Of a stretch of DNA of 64,000 nt, positions 9,387 through 18,423 are shown one piece after another. This DNA is from Candidatus Zymogenaceae bacterium. GTDB lineage: Bacteria > Desulfobacterota > Zymogenia > Zymogenales > Zymogenaceae. The translations under genes were made by a program, and so were the position numbers. The notes beneath the pieces are model-generated. The model saw only the letters and a program-made list of their open reading frames with translations, searched no databases and was not told the DNA's origin. The stretch spans positions 304,043 to 368,042 of the forward strand of contig JAFGAS010000086.1 of NCBI GenBank assembly GCA_016933535.1, written 5' to 3'. How positions within the stretch are numbered: position 1 is the first letter of the stretch; each line of letters begins with the position of its first letter.

Positions 9387-9731
9387 TTATTTTTCTCGTG
9401 CCGCGATAAGCTGATATATCCTGCCGGCAGTTTCAAAACAGGGAAGCTCCGAAACCATAACCGGAACCATCTCCCGTATCGCCTTTTCGAGAGTTTCCCG
9501 GGCCGGCTCGTTGTTATCCACCAGGATAATTCCCGCAAGGTCTTTTAGCGTCGCGACGGCAACAATATTCTGGTGTATCTGGCGCGTAATCCAGATATCT
9601 CCCTGTTTGCTGTTGGCTATCACGTCAGACAACAGATCGCCGACGTACCCGCCGTTGACATCAACCGTCAGGTTTTCCGACCCCGACCTGACCATCAGCT
9701 TGAGATTTTTAACGATGAAACCGAGTTCCAT
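9387..9731 (-). CDS. DRTGG-type small regulatory domain protein (second copy)
   Basis: A 114-aa single-domain protein, related to the upstream copy at 10184-10558: both have a GYVGDLLSDV or GADLMSDVL segment, a hydrophobic IVAVATLKDLAGIILV or IIRTSEIL stretch, and end in FETAGRIYQ or FETAGRLYR. DRTGG domains occur alone in hydrogenase operons and attached to CBS/phosphotransacetylase-like proteins; the ligand is unknown. ATG 9731 has AGGTGGG 8 nt upstream and avoids overlap with the preceding gene. The paired copies flanking an RsbW-like ATPase suggest a small signalling complex. Confidence 0.65.
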   Translation of the reverse strand: MELGFIVKNLKLMVRSGSENLTVDVNGGYVGDLLSDVIANSKQGDIWITRQIHQNIVAVATLKDLAGIILVDNNEPARETLEKAIREMVPVMVSELPCFETAGRIYQLIAAREK

Positions 9732-9750
9732 TACTGAGCCCACCTTATCG

Positions 9751-10206
9751 CTAGGAACCTTCGGTGATATTGACAATCATCACCAGTTTGGTCCCCTTGC
9801 CGACCTCCGAGGTGATATCAAAGTCGTCGGCGTATCGGTCAATATTCATCAGCCCCATCCCGGCACCGAAACCCATCTCACGTATCTTTGCCGTCGAAGT
9901 GCTATACCCCGCCTGCATGGCCAGGTCGATGTCCGGGATGCCCTCTCCCTGGTCAACCACTTCGATAACGATACGATCCTCGTCGACCGAAAGTGTAATA
10001 TCTCCGCGCTGGGCGTAGCAAACGATATTCATCTCCGCCTCAAAGGTGCAAATGGCGGCCTTTCGAATCACCTCGAACGGGAGGCACATCTTCTTGAGTA
10101 TACCCTTTATACGGCTCGAAACCCTCCCCGCGTCATCGAAATTGCCGCCGACGACCGAAAAGGTGTCCGAAAAGGACGGTTTTTTATCCGCGCTTTTTCC
10201 CGGCAT
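9751..10206 (-). CDS. RsbW-like anti-sigma-factor/serine kinase ATPase
   Basis: A 151-aa GHKL-family protein of the RsbW/SpoIIAB type. It has an N box around EAEMNIVCYA, a G1 box VVDQGEGIPD (about residue 88), and GFGAGMGLMNI followed by GKGTKL. Family members phosphorylate anti-anti-sigma factors or bind sigma factors; no STAS partner or sigma factor is encoded nearby, so the target is unknown. It overlaps the upstream DRTGG gene by 23 bases and is followed by a second DRTGG gene. Family is confident, role is not. Confidence 0.78.
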   Translation of the reverse strand: MPGKSADKKPSFSDTFSVVGGNFDDAGRVSSRIKGILKKMCLPFEVIRKAAICTFEAEMNIVCYAQRGDITLSVDEDRIVIEVVDQGEGIPDIDLAMQAGYSTSTAKIREMGFGAGMGLMNIDRYADDFDITSEVGKGTKLVMIVNITEGS

Positions 10207-10558
10207 CGACCTTATCCACGCAGCCGACGATCCCCCATCTATAGAGCCGTCCTGCGGTTTCGAAGAGGATATACCTCGTCCTGAGGATGGGTATATTCAG
10301 TTCCTCGGCAAGTTTGATGGTCTCTGGAGGCGGTACCTTACCCCGAACGATGATGATGGCGGCAATATCGAGGATCTCCGACGTACGGATCACCTGAGGA
10401 TTCGTCAGCCCGGTCAGCAACATTGTTCCCGGCCGCGCGAAAGCGAGAACATCGCTCATCAGGTCCGCGCCGAAAGCGGTATACACATCCTTCTGCATCT
10501 GATCCTGTCCGACGACTACTTCCGCATCGAGTATCTGTTGTACCTCGCTGAGTTTCAC
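10184..10558 (-). CDS. DRTGG-domain protein (first copy)
   Basis: A 124-aa protein starting with GTG. It has an N-terminal helix KLSEVQQILDAEVVVG, then an alpha/beta core with AFGADLMSDVLAFA, GLTNPQVIRTSEI, IIIVRGKVPPPETIKLAEE and a final FETAGRLY. This is the stand-alone DRTGG type found beside hydrogenase genes. It is paralogous to the gene at 9387-9731. A 6+6-base palindrome (gatactccaagtatc, 10631-10645) lies in the 124-base gap upstream and might be a regulatory site. Function unknown. Confidence 0.7.
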   Translation of the reverse strand: MKLSEVQQILDAEVVVGQDQMQKDVYTAFGADLMSDVLAFARPGTMLLTGLTNPQVIRTSEILDIAAIIIVRGKVPPPETIKLAEELNIPILRTRYILFETAGRLYRWGIVGCVDKVDAGKKRG

Positions 10559-10682
10559 GTACCGGGTACCTCATAATATTTAGTTAGCAGAGCCGGCCGT
10601 AGGCGCCGATACAAACGGTGCGAGACACCTGATACTCCAAGTATCTCCCTTTCCGCTTCCATCTGTTCGGTCTATCGCGTCG

Positions 10683-12092
10683 TTACTCTTTTTTTCCGTT
10701 CATCACATAGGCATGCATAGCCTGTGCGGCTTTCCTTCCCGCCCCCATAGCCAGAATAACCGTGGCGGCACCTGTGACGATATCACCACCGGCATAGACA
10801 CCATCCCGCGACGTTAATCCGGTCTCTTCATTGGCAACGATGTTACCTTTTCTGCCGGTATCGAGCCCCGGGGTCGTCGCCGGCACAAGCGGATTCGGGC
10901 TGTTGCCGATGGCTACCACAACCGTATCTACGGGTATCCTGAACTCTGACCCCTTGACAGGAACGGGGCGCCGTCTGCCCGAATCGTCGGGCTCACCCAG
11001 TTCCTGTTTTTGGCACTCGATTTCCCTGACCCAGTTGTTTTCATCCCCGATAAACGCTACGGGATTGGTAAGGATGTGGAACTGGATCCCTTCCTCTTCG
11101 GCGTGGTGGACTTCCTCTTTTCTGGCCGGCATTTCATCGAGCGACCGCCGATATATGATATAGGAGTTATCCGCGCCAAGCCTCAGCGCCGTTCGTGCGC
11201 TGTCCATGGCAACGTTGCCCCCGCCGATAACCGCCACGTTCTTGCCCCGTACGATAGGTGTGTCGTATTTAGGAAAGAGATATGCCTTCATGAGATTGGA
11301 GCGGGTGAGATACTCATTTGCCGAGTAGACCCCGTTGAGGTTTTCGCCGGGAACACCCAGAAAGAGCGGGAGCCCCGCTCCCGTCCCGAGAAATACGGCA
11401 TCGTATTCGGAAAGAATCGTATCTACCGTACGGATTTTCCCAATGACGTAATTGGTGACGAACTTCACCCCCATCTCCTTGAGATAGTTGACCTCCGCTT
11501 CGACAATCGCCTTGGGCAGCCTAAACTCGGGGATACCGTAGACGAGGACCCCTCCCGTCTTGTGGAGGGCCTCAAAGACGGTTACGTCGTGGCCGAGAAG
11601 CCTGAGTGTACCGGCCACCGTCAGCCCCGCGGGGCCCGACCCTACCACCGCGATCTTCTTGCCGGTAGAAACCGCAATCTTCGGTACCTGGACCTTTCCG
11701 GCATTTCGCTCATAGTCGGCCACAAATCTTTCGAGACGGCCTATGGCCACCGGATCACCCTTCTTGGCCAGGATACATTTTACCTCGCACTGCTCCTCCT
11801 GGGGACAGACACGTCCGCAAACGGCCGGCAGCGCGTTGGTCTCTTTGATCTTTCTGGCCGCACCGATGAAGTCTCCCCCCTCGATCAGCGAGATAAAACC
11901 GGGAATATCGATCTCGACCGGACAGCCCGCAACACAGCTGGGCTTTTTACATTTCAGGCAGCGCTGGGCCTCACGAATCGCCGTTTCTTCACTATATCCA
12001 AAAGGGACCTCGTCGAAGTTCTTGCCGCGGGCCTTCGGGTCCTGTTCCGGCATTTTTTGCCGGGGAATCTGCATCCGCTCTTTCGCTTCCAT
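10683..12092 (-). CDS. nfnB: NfnB-like NADPH-binding large subunit of Nfn transhydrogenase
   Basis: A 469-aa GltD-like flavoprotein. N-terminal cysteines CLKCKKPSCVAGCP and CGRVCPQEEQCEVKC ligate two [4Fe-4S] clusters. An FAD site GSGPAG lies near residue 150 and an NADP site GGGNVAMD near 285; GDIVTGAATV closes the FAD pocket. With NfnA it forms NADH-dependent reduced ferredoxin:NADP+ oxidoreductase, a flavin-based bifurcating enzyme that couples NADPH to NADH plus ferredoxin. The start is 9 bases after nfnA ends. A glutamate synthase small subunit is the alternative, but no gltB is present and nfnA is adjacent. Confidence 0.88.
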   Translation of the reverse strand: MEAKERMQIPRQKMPEQDPKARGKNFDEVPFGYSEETAIREAQRCLKCKKPSCVAGCPVEIDIPGFISLIEGGDFIGAARKIKETNALPAVCGRVCPQEEQCEVKCILAKKGDPVAIGRLERFVADYERNAGKVQVPKIAVSTGKKIAVVGSGPAGLTVAGTLRLLGHDVTVFEALHKTGGVLVYGIPEFRLPKAIVEAEVNYLKEMGVKFVTNYVIGKIRTVDTILSEYDAVFLGTGAGLPLFLGVPGENLNGVYSANEYLTRSNLMKAYLFPKYDTPIVRGKNVAVIGGGNVAMDSARTALRLGADNSYIIYRRSLDEMPARKEEVHHAEEEGIQFHILTNPVAFIGDENNWVREIECQKQELGEPDDSGRRRPVPVKGSEFRIPVDTVVVAIGNSPNPLVPATTPGLDTGRKGNIVANEETGLTSRDGVYAGGDIVTGAATVILAMGAGRKAAQAMHAYVMNGKKE

Positions 12093-12101
12093 AGTTATCC
12101 C

Positions 12102-12938
12102 CTATTTCTTGAGTGCCTGATTAAGAAAGCACTCCAGCGATTCGTGTTCCTGTTTCATATAGGTCTTCTGGCGCATCATGAGTTCTTTGAAATCAACCTG
12201 ATGTCCGTCAAATTCTGGCCCCTCTACGCAGGCGAATTTTGACTTACCGCCGACGGAAACCCGACACCCGCCGCACATCCCGGTGGCATCCACCATGATT
12301 GAGTTTAGGGATACGACCGTCGGTATTTTGTAGGGCCGGGTCACCTCGCTGACCGCCCGCATCATGACGACCGGGCCGATGGCCACGACGATATCGACCT
12401 TTTCTCCGGACTTGATAATCTCCTCGAGTGCCTGGGTGACGAATCCCTTTTGTCCGTACGTCCCATCGTCCGTCATTACCAGGAGCCGGTCGGAGACCGC
12501 CTTCATTTCGTCTTCGAGAATGAGCAGATCTTTAGTCCGGGAGCCGATTATGGTGATAACCTTGTTTCCCGCTTCCTTGAGCGCCTCGGTGATGGGAAAC
12601 ATGGGGGCGACCCCCACCCCACCGCCGACGCAAACGGCCGTTCCAAAGTTCTCGATATGCGTGGGCTTGCCGAGCGGGCCAGCAAGATCGAGAATGTCGT
12701 CACCCTGACCCATCGATCCGAGGAGTCTCGTTGATTTGCCGACTTCCTGAAAGATAATGGTTACGGTACCCGTCTTTGCATCGGCATCCGCTATGGTCAG
12801 GGGGATCCGCTCGCCCTGTTCGTTGATACGAAGCACAATAAACTGGCCGGCTTTCCGTGTCTCGGCGATTTCCCGGGCTTCGAGAACCATCCTGACGAGG
12901 TCGGCCGACAAACGCTCTTTTTTTACAATCTTTGCCAC
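12102..12938 (-). CDS. nfnA: NfnA-like NADH-binding small subunit of Nfn transhydrogenase
   Basis: A 278-aa member of the ferredoxin-NADP reductase/PyrK family. The N-terminal beta-barrel binds FAD (RIPLTIAD), the nucleotide domain has GGGVGVAPMFP, and the C-terminal [2Fe-2S] cluster is held by the motif MCGGCRV plus a later Cys in FACVEGPEFDG. It pairs with NfnB encoded just downstream. The start is GTG at 12938 with AAGGAG 10 nt upstream; no ATG fits. It is the first gene of the long nfn-signalling-fdh unit, so its upstream gap (12939-13184) probably holds the main promoter, which I could not place. Confidence 0.88.
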   Translation of the reverse strand: MAKIVKKERLSADLVRMVLEAREIAETRKAGQFIVLRINEQGERIPLTIADADAKTGTVTIIFQEVGKSTRLLGSMGQGDDILDLAGPLGKPTHIENFGTAVCVGGGVGVAPMFPITEALKEAGNKVITIIGSRTKDLLILEDEMKAVSDRLLVMTDDGTYGQKGFVTQALEEIIKSGEKVDIVVAIGPVVMMRAVSEVTRPYKIPTVVSLNSIMVDATGMCGGCRVSVGGKSKFACVEGPEFDGHQVDFKELMMRQKTYMKQEHESLECFLNQALKK

Positions 12939-13090
12939 TTTAGGCTCGCTCCTTGATCAGATGATATATCTTTTGGCCATACCGTTTTTTTGCAACACAA
13001 AGGGCGCCGTCCCCGCAAACCCGCTTCAGATACACCAGATCACACGTCAATTATCAGGCACCCCGATTCGATAACGATCTATGGGAGTTT

Positions 13091-13117
13091 CGGGGCCGGC
13101 CGGATCGGCCGGCCCCG
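13091..13117. other. Strong GC-rich hairpin between nfnA and the MFS gene
   Basis: An 11-bp perfect inverted repeat (CGGGGCCGGCC / GGCCGGCCCCG) with a 5-nt loop lies 68 bases past the MFS transporter stop. No U-tract follows on either strand, so it is a possible but unproven transcript end for that gene. Confidence 0.5.
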
Positions 13118-13184
13118 TCTTCCCGATTTACTTTCGCACTATAATCATCTTCCTGTCTCACAAACCGAAACAACTATTGCGCCG

Positions 13185-14429
13185 TTACGCATCCTTTGCT
13201 TGGGGCGCCTTGTACGCGAGCGCAAGCAGGAAGCCGACGACGAGAAACGCCGCCGCAACGTACAGGGCTACACCCTTAAACTGGGCGAAGACCCACGGAC
13301 CAATGATTCCGGCGGTTGCCCATGCGGTCAGCATAAAGCCATAAACCCTGCCGATGTAGGTCGGTCCGAAGGAGTCGGCCGCAAAAGCGGGCATCGTCGC
13401 GAATCCGCCGCCGTAGCACGCCAGAAGGTAGCAGGCGATGACCGTAAACAGCACGGCACTGCCGACCTGCGGAAGCAGGATGTAGAGGACCGCCTGCGTC
13501 GCGAACATGATCATGAACACGGCCTTGCGCCCTATGGTATCCGATATCCACGCCCAGAAGAGCCTGCCAAGGCCGTTGAAGATCGAGGCGATGGAAAGAA
13601 TCGTGCCGCCGGCGACAGCCAGCGCGGCTGTGAGCGTGGCGGGATCGATCTCGGTCATCGTCTTTCTCAGCACTTCCTGTGCCAGCGGGGAGAGCTGGGA
13701 GATAAGGCCCAGACCGGCCGATATGTTGAAGAAGAGCATCCCCCAGAGCATCCACCACTGCGGCCTTTTCTGAGCCTCGGCCGCGGTAAATGACCCGGCG
13801 GCCGACGTCGCCGTCTTGGATGGAGTGAATCCCTTCGGCAGCCATCCCTGGGGCGGGTTCTTATAGAAGGAGGCCGCGCCGACACAGAGAACCAAGAAAA
13901 CCGCGCCGAGGATATACCACGTATGGGCGACACCCATCTTGAGGATCATCAGCGGGGCGAGCTTGCCGACGAAGAAGGCCCCTCCGCCGTAGCCCATAAC
14001 GGCAAGGCCCGTCACGAGGCCGCGTTTATCGGGAAACCATCGGATGAGCGTGGCTATCGGGGTAACATATGCGGAACCTCCGCCCAGACCGGCCAGCACG
14101 CCGAAGCTGAGATACAGGAGGACTATGCTTCCCACCGAATCGGCCAGTCCCGCCATCATCGTACCGACACCAAACAGGATAGCGCCGATGGTCGCCACGA
14201 AGCGTGGACCTTTCTTGTCAAGGATACCGCCCCCGAAGGCCGCCGAAAGGCCGGTAAAAGCCATCAGGATCATAAAGGTAACCTGAACCCCGACCTCCTC
14301 CCAGCCGTGTACTTCCATGAGCGGTTTTTTAAACACCGACCACGCGTAGACGGAACCGAGGCAGAGTTGCATGACGATCGCCGCAACGGCGATCCACCAC
14401 CGTTTCTTTTCTAAATTTTCATTAGCCAT
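13185..14429 (-). CDS. OFA-family MFS transporter (oxalate/formate antiporter-like)
   Basis: A 414-aa, 12-helix major facilitator of the oxalate:formate antiporter family. Typical features are the N-terminal CLGSVYAWSVFKKPL segment in helix 1, the loop GGGILDKKGPR between helices 2 and 3, GLGGGSAYVTPIATLIRWF in helices 4-5, and GFATMPAFAADSFG in the second half. Family members exchange oxalate/formate or move other monocarboxylates; the substrate cannot be read from sequence. Formate enzyme genes on both sides suit a formate or carboxylate role. It is monocistronic, with its own promoter and a FadR-type palindrome about 200 bases upstream. Confidence 0.85.
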   Translation of the reverse strand: MANENLEKKRWWIAVAAIVMQLCLGSVYAWSVFKKPLMEVHGWEEVGVQVTFMILMAFTGLSAAFGGGILDKKGPRFVATIGAILFGVGTMMAGLADSVGSIVLLYLSFGVLAGLGGGSAYVTPIATLIRWFPDKRGLVTGLAVMGYGGGAFFVGKLAPLMILKMGVAHTWYILGAVFLVLCVGAASFYKNPPQGWLPKGFTPSKTATSAAGSFTAAEAQKRPQWWMLWGMLFFNISAGLGLISQLSPLAQEVLRKTMTEIDPATLTAALAVAGGTILSIASIFNGLGRLFWAWISDTIGRKAVFMIMFATQAVLYILLPQVGSAVLFTVIACYLLACYGGGFATMPAFAADSFGPTYIGRVYGFMLTAWATAGIIGPWVFAQFKGVALYVAAAFLVVGFLLALAYKAPQAKDA

Positions 14430-14632
14430 TACAGAATTCCCTCACAGAACTGTTATTGACATCCTAAATAAGAAACCGATACATTCCGGTTTACTTCCCA
14501 CAAATCTCCTGTCTATATTATGTCTCCATCCCTTTTGAAGCCAGGTTTTTCGTCGGAAACGGGAAGGAAACTTGCTTACGCACTATCGCACATGTGATGT
14601 TCAGAAGTCCTTCTTGACACGATTTCTCGAAA

Positions 14633-14650
14633 TGAATGAGTATTCATTCA
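14633..14650. promoter_or_regulatory. FadR (TetR-family)-type palindromic operator
   Basis: TGAATGAGTATTCATTCA is a near-perfect 18-bp palindrome. On the minus strand (TGAATGAATACTCATTCA) it fits the acyl-CoA-responsive TetR-family FadR consensus TGAATGAMTANTCATTCA at every position, as I recall that consensus from Bacillus. It begins immediately downstream of the minus-strand -10 box at 14658-14663, so a bound repressor would block the transcription start of the MFS gene. Confidence 0.65.
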
Positions 14651-14657
14651 CGCGACG

Positions 14658-14686
14658 ACTCTAACATACGCCCTATTTTCTGTCAA
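14658..14686 (-). promoter_or_regulatory. Sigma-70-type promoter of the MFS transporter gene
   Basis: Minus strand: -35 TTGACA (14686-14681, perfect), 17-nt spacer, -10 TAGAGT (14663-14658). The predicted start near 14651 lies at the edge of the palindromic operator and gives an untranslated leader of about 220 nt before the ATG at 14429. Confidence 0.6.
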
Positions 14687-15028
14687 GGGAAATTATCGTC
14701 GTTCTTTACGTCTCTTTTTTATTACATCAGCCGCTCCCCTTATATGATCGTACCGTCCAGCAACGGGAGCGTTAACAATTCCTAAGACAATTATAATCGC
14801 GTGTATCTGCATGCAAAGACGATCCGCGCCGCCCCCCCTTCACCGATTCCGCGATCACGCGTACCGTAATAATTAACGGGTTAGTATATCAAATCGGCCT
14901 TTTTCAGTCAATAAATTTATGAAATCAGGCCACGTATCGCTTCGCCGTGATCCGTACCAACCCACCTTCGTACGTCCTGCCCGGCCGTCCCGGGAGTCCC
15001 GGGGAGAAGGCGTGCGTGTATTCATACC
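14687..15028. other. Non-coding gap after hypF
   Basis: This stretch lies between the MFS promoter and the hypF stop codon. I see no open frame of gene quality. The short inverted repeat CCCGGGA-CT-CCCGGG near 14985-15000 could stop hypF transcription but lacks a U-tract. It is AT-rich in the middle. Confidence 0.4.
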
Positions 15029-17338
15029 TTAGTTGATCCCGGCGTTCTCACGACTGCCCGCCGTTACCGCCTGACCGAGTGCAATCCCTCCGTCGTTGGT
15101 GGGCACCCTGTGGTGAATCAATACCTCGAATCCCATTGCCTCCAATAGATCAAGGACGCCCGTCAGGAGTATCCTGTTCTGGAAACATCCCCCGCTCAAA
15201 GCCGCTCGGTTGATCTTCGTTTTGTCTCTGATCTCTCCCACCATCTGTCCGATCGCGCCGACCAGCGTCGCGTGAAACGCCGCCGCCAGATCCCCGGGGG
15301 ACATACCCGCACCCATCCCCTCGACAATCCCTCGAATCGTACCGTTAAGATCGAGTATCACGGTCCGGCCCTTTTGTGTTATTTCAAACGGAAGGACGTT
15401 CCCACGCCCCCCCACCGCACAGGCCTCAAGCTCCATGGCGGCCTGTCCCTCGAAGTTTACACTGCCCCTCAATCCGAGGATCGCCGCCACACCGTCAAAG
15501 ACTCTTCCCATACTTGTAGTCACGGGGCTGTTGATTCCCCGTTCCACCATACTCATGAACGCCTCTTTTACGCCGTATTCCGGCACCAACCCGAGCTTTT
15601 CCACGACGCCTCGCCATTGCTGTCCATACGCGGATTTGATGAGACTTGCCGCCGTTCGCCGGGGTTCGCGTACGGCCGCCTCGCCACCCGGCAGCGTGAA
15701 GCTCGCCAGGTGTCCGGCCCGTACGAACCCGACCCGGTCCGCGACGAGGAATTCGCCTCCCCAGATGGTACCGTCGTTTCCGTAGCCGGTGCCGTCCAGG
15801 GCCACCCCTATTACGTTACCCGATACCCCGTTTTCCGCCATGCATGATACGATATGGGCGTGGTGATGCTGGACCGCATGGAGCCGCATCCCTTTCATGC
15901 GCCGGGCGGCGTCGGTGGTAAAGTAACCCGGGTGGAGATCGCAGGCGACGATCCGTGGAACACATTCGGTAATCCGTTCCATAAGCGCCACTGTTTCAAA
16001 GAAGAAGCCCCGCGCGCCCGGTGTATCCATGTCTCCGATGTAGGGACTCATGAATGCCATGTTCCCCTTCAGGGTGCACAGGGTCGCTTTCAGGTGCCCC
16101 CCGACTCCCAGGACTTCGGGATAGGTCTCTGAAAGGACGATCGGCCCCGGTACGTACCCCCGTGACCTGCGCAAGATTATCGGATGTCCACCCACTACGG
16201 CCGTGATCGAATCGTCGCACCGAACGACGATTTCCCGATTATGTACGAGGAAAAAGTCGGCGATACCCGACAGGCGCTCGATGGCATCGTCGTTGCCTAT
16301 CGCGATCGGCTCTCCCGAACGGTTGCCGCTTGTCATGACAAGGGGCGGCATATCCTCGTCAAAGAGCAGGTGCTGCAGCGGGGTGTAGGGCAGCATAATC
16401 CCGAACGTTCCCATCCCCGGCGCGACCGAACGGGCGATGTTCGTCTGCTCTTTTCTTGACATAAGAACGATAGGCCGCCGGGCAGACAGCAGAAGGTCTT
16501 GATCTTCGTCCGTGACTTCGACGATCCGACGGGCTTGACGGATGTCTCTCACCATAAGGGCAAACGGCTTTTCCTCTCGAAGCTTACGGTCCCTGAGGCG
16601 GGAAACCGCCCGGTCATCGGTCGCATCGACGGCCAGATGAAATCCACCGAGACCCCGGATAGCAACGATCATTCCCGAATGCAACCGCCGCGCCGCTTCA
16701 CCGACGGGGTCGTCCGTTAAAACCGGTTCGCCGTCGCCGGCAAGCAGCTCTACCTGTGGACCGCAGCGCGGGCAGGCGTTCGGCTGCGCGTGAAAACGGC
16801 GGCTTTGAGGGTCCTCATATTCTTTCCTGCAGTCCGGGCAAAGCGCGAATGTCGCCATCGAGGTCTTTTCCCGATCATACGGGATATCCCGTATGATGGT
16901 GAGCCGTGGACCACAGTCGGTGCAGTTAATAAACGGATAGCGGTATCGGCGGTCGCCCGGATCAAACAGCTCCGCGACGCACCTGTCGCACGAGGCAATA
17001 TCGGCAGGGATATGGAGAGACGATTGCCCCGTTCTATCACTGGCTATGATAAGAAAATAGTCGGTCCCGACGATCGGGATCGTTTCTTTTATGAAGCCGG
17101 TGATCTCGGCCAGCGGCGGGAGTTCCTTTTGGACGGCCCAAAAGAAGGAATCAATCGAACCGGGTTCCCCTTCCAACTCCGCCACAACGCCGTCGGAGGT
17201 GTTCTTTACGAACCCCGTCAGTCCGAAGCGTACCGCGTTCCGATAGATAAAGGGACGAAAGCCCACCCCCTGCACCGTACCGGAAAAGAGAGACCTTACG
17301 CGAATACGATCGCCCGAATTGGTTAAAACGCCTGTCAT
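15029..17338 (-). CDS. hypF: Carbamoyltransferase HypF ([NiFe] hydrogenase maturation)
   Basis: A 769-aa protein that converts carbamoyl phosphate to a carbamoyl adenylate and loads HypE, providing the CN ligands of the NiFe site. Domain order is canonical: acylphosphatase (residues 10-100, GTVQGVGFRPFIYR), two zinc-finger pairs (CDRC...CTDC and CPDC...CPRC, about 115-195), a YrdC-like ATP domain (210-390), and a Kae1-like transferase domain (GVALDGTGYGNDG near 510, GGCFQNRILL near 715). Its ATG overlaps the hypD stop (ATGA). It is the last gene of the hydrogenase transcription unit. hypE, its partner, is not in the window. Confidence 0.96.
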   Translation of the reverse strand: MTGVLTNSGDRIRVRSLFSGTVQGVGFRPFIYRNAVRFGLTGFVKNTSDGVVAELEGEPGSIDSFFWAVQKELPPLAEITGFIKETIPIVGTDYFLIIASDRTGQSSLHIPADIASCDRCVAELFDPGDRRYRYPFINCTDCGPRLTIIRDIPYDREKTSMATFALCPDCRKEYEDPQSRRFHAQPNACPRCGPQVELLAGDGEPVLTDDPVGEAARRLHSGMIVAIRGLGGFHLAVDATDDRAVSRLRDRKLREEKPFALMVRDIRQARRIVEVTDEDQDLLLSARRPIVLMSRKEQTNIARSVAPGMGTFGIMLPYTPLQHLLFDEDMPPLVMTSGNRSGEPIAIGNDDAIERLSGIADFFLVHNREIVVRCDDSITAVVGGHPIILRRSRGYVPGPIVLSETYPEVLGVGGHLKATLCTLKGNMAFMSPYIGDMDTPGARGFFFETVALMERITECVPRIVACDLHPGYFTTDAARRMKGMRLHAVQHHHAHIVSCMAENGVSGNVIGVALDGTGYGNDGTIWGGEFLVADRVGFVRAGHLASFTLPGGEAAVREPRRTAASLIKSAYGQQWRGVVEKLGLVPEYGVKEAFMSMVERGINSPVTTSMGRVFDGVAAILGLRGSVNFEGQAAMELEACAVGGRGNVLPFEITQKGRTVILDLNGTIRGIVEGMGAGMSPGDLAAAFHATLVGAIGQMVGEIRDKTKINRAALSGGCFQNRILLTGVLDLLEAMGFEVLIHHRVPTNDGGIALGQAVTAGSRENAGIN

Positions 17339-18423
17339 TGGTACTTATAATAGGCCGCGCAGGTTCCCTCCGCCGAGACCATACAGGGGCCGAGAGGATT
17401 TCGAGGCAAGCACGCCGAGCCAAACTGCGGACATTCGGGTGGCGAGATAATCCCCTTGAGGACGTCTCCGCAGCGGCAGCCGGACGCATCCTGAGAATCA
17501 AAGGCCGGTATGTCAAATCGAATCGACGCGTCAAATCCCCGATACTCCTGACGAAAGACAAGGCCGCTTTTCGGGATCATCCCGAGCCCCCGCCAATGCG
17601 AGTCGGCCGGTTCGAAGACCTCGTTGAGGATCCTCCGGGCCGCCGGATTGCCCTCTTCCTTGACGCCGCGCCGATACTGAATCTCGGTCTTTACGTCTCC
17701 CGAGATAATCTGTTCCAGGATCATCAGAATCCCTTCGAGGATGTCCACCGGCTCAAAACCGGTGATTACTCCCGCCCGGCCACGCCGGGCGATGATCGAA
17801 TAGGCCGCCGTCCCGAGGATCGTGCTCACGTGCCCGGGAAGCATGAAACCGTCCACGGAGAGCAGGGGATCGGAAAGGAGTGCATCGATTGCGGGGGGGA
17901 TAACTTTATGAACGGAAAACACCGCGAGATTGGAAATTGCATGACTCTTGGCAGTCTTGACGACCGACGCCGCCGCCGGCGACGTCGTCTCGAATCCGAT
18001 CCCCATAAAGACGATCTGCCTGTCGGGATTTTTTTGCGCCAGATCCAGACACTCCACCGCGGAATCGACGACCCTGATATCCGCACCGTCGGCCCGCTCC
18101 TTTTCCAGGGACCGCCGTTTGGTGCCGGGCACCCGGAGCATGTCGCCGAAGGAGGCAAATAAAACGTCCGGCTGACGGGCCAAAAACAGCGCCGCGTCCA
18201 CCTCCTGTATGGCAGTCACACAGACCGGACAGCCGGGTCCCGAAATAAGCCGGATGTTTTCGGGGAGCAGTCCCCGTATGCCGTAACGGCCGATCGCGTT
18301 GGTGTGGCTCCCGCAGACCTCCATAATGGTGATCGACCGGTTTAGTTGTCCCGCCCGTTTTCTGACTGCGGCCAAAAGCCAGTTAAAAAGCTTCGGGTCC
18401 CGATACTCGTCAATAAACTTCAT
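17335..18423 (-). CDS. hypD: Hydrogenase maturation protein HypD
   Basis: A 362-aa iron-sulfur protein that, with HypC, assembles the Fe(CN)2CO unit. Key motifs are MEVCGSHT near residue 35, SGPGCPVCVT near 65, and GFETTSP near 150. The C-terminal [4Fe-4S] region carries CRCGDVLKG, then FGSACLPRNPLGPCMV and a final Cys. I start at ATG 18423 (MKFIDEYRD), the family's usual N-terminus; the frame is open 38 codons further upstream, but that would overlap most of hypC. It overlaps the hypC stop by 14 bases. Confidence 0.95.
   Translation of the reverse strand: MKFIDEYRDPKLFNWLLAAVRKRAGQLNRSITIMEVCGSHTNAIGRYGIRGLLPENIRLISGPGCPVCVTAIQEVDAALFLARQPDVLFASFGDMLRVPGTKRRSLEKERADGADIRVVDSAVECLDLAQKNPDRQIVFMGIGFETTSPAAASVVKTAKSHAISNLAVFSVHKVIPPAIDALLSDPLLSVDGFMLPGHVSTILGTAAYSIIARRGRAGVITGFEPVDILEGILMILEQIISGDVKTEIQYRRGVKEEGNPAARRILNEVFEPADSHWRGLGMIPKSGLVFRQEYRGFDASIRFDIPAFDSQDASGCRCGDVLKGIISPPECPQFGSACLPRNPLGPCMVSAEGTCAAYYKYQ

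Noticed and set aside
10683..12092. Glutamate synthase small subunit (gltD)
   Set aside because: The adjacent nfnA gene and absence of gltB make the Nfn transhydrogenase assignment better, though the fold is the same.
13091..13117. Confirmed rho-independent terminator for the MFS gene
   Set aside because: The hairpin is strong, but no U-tract follows on either strand, so it is listed only as a hairpin.
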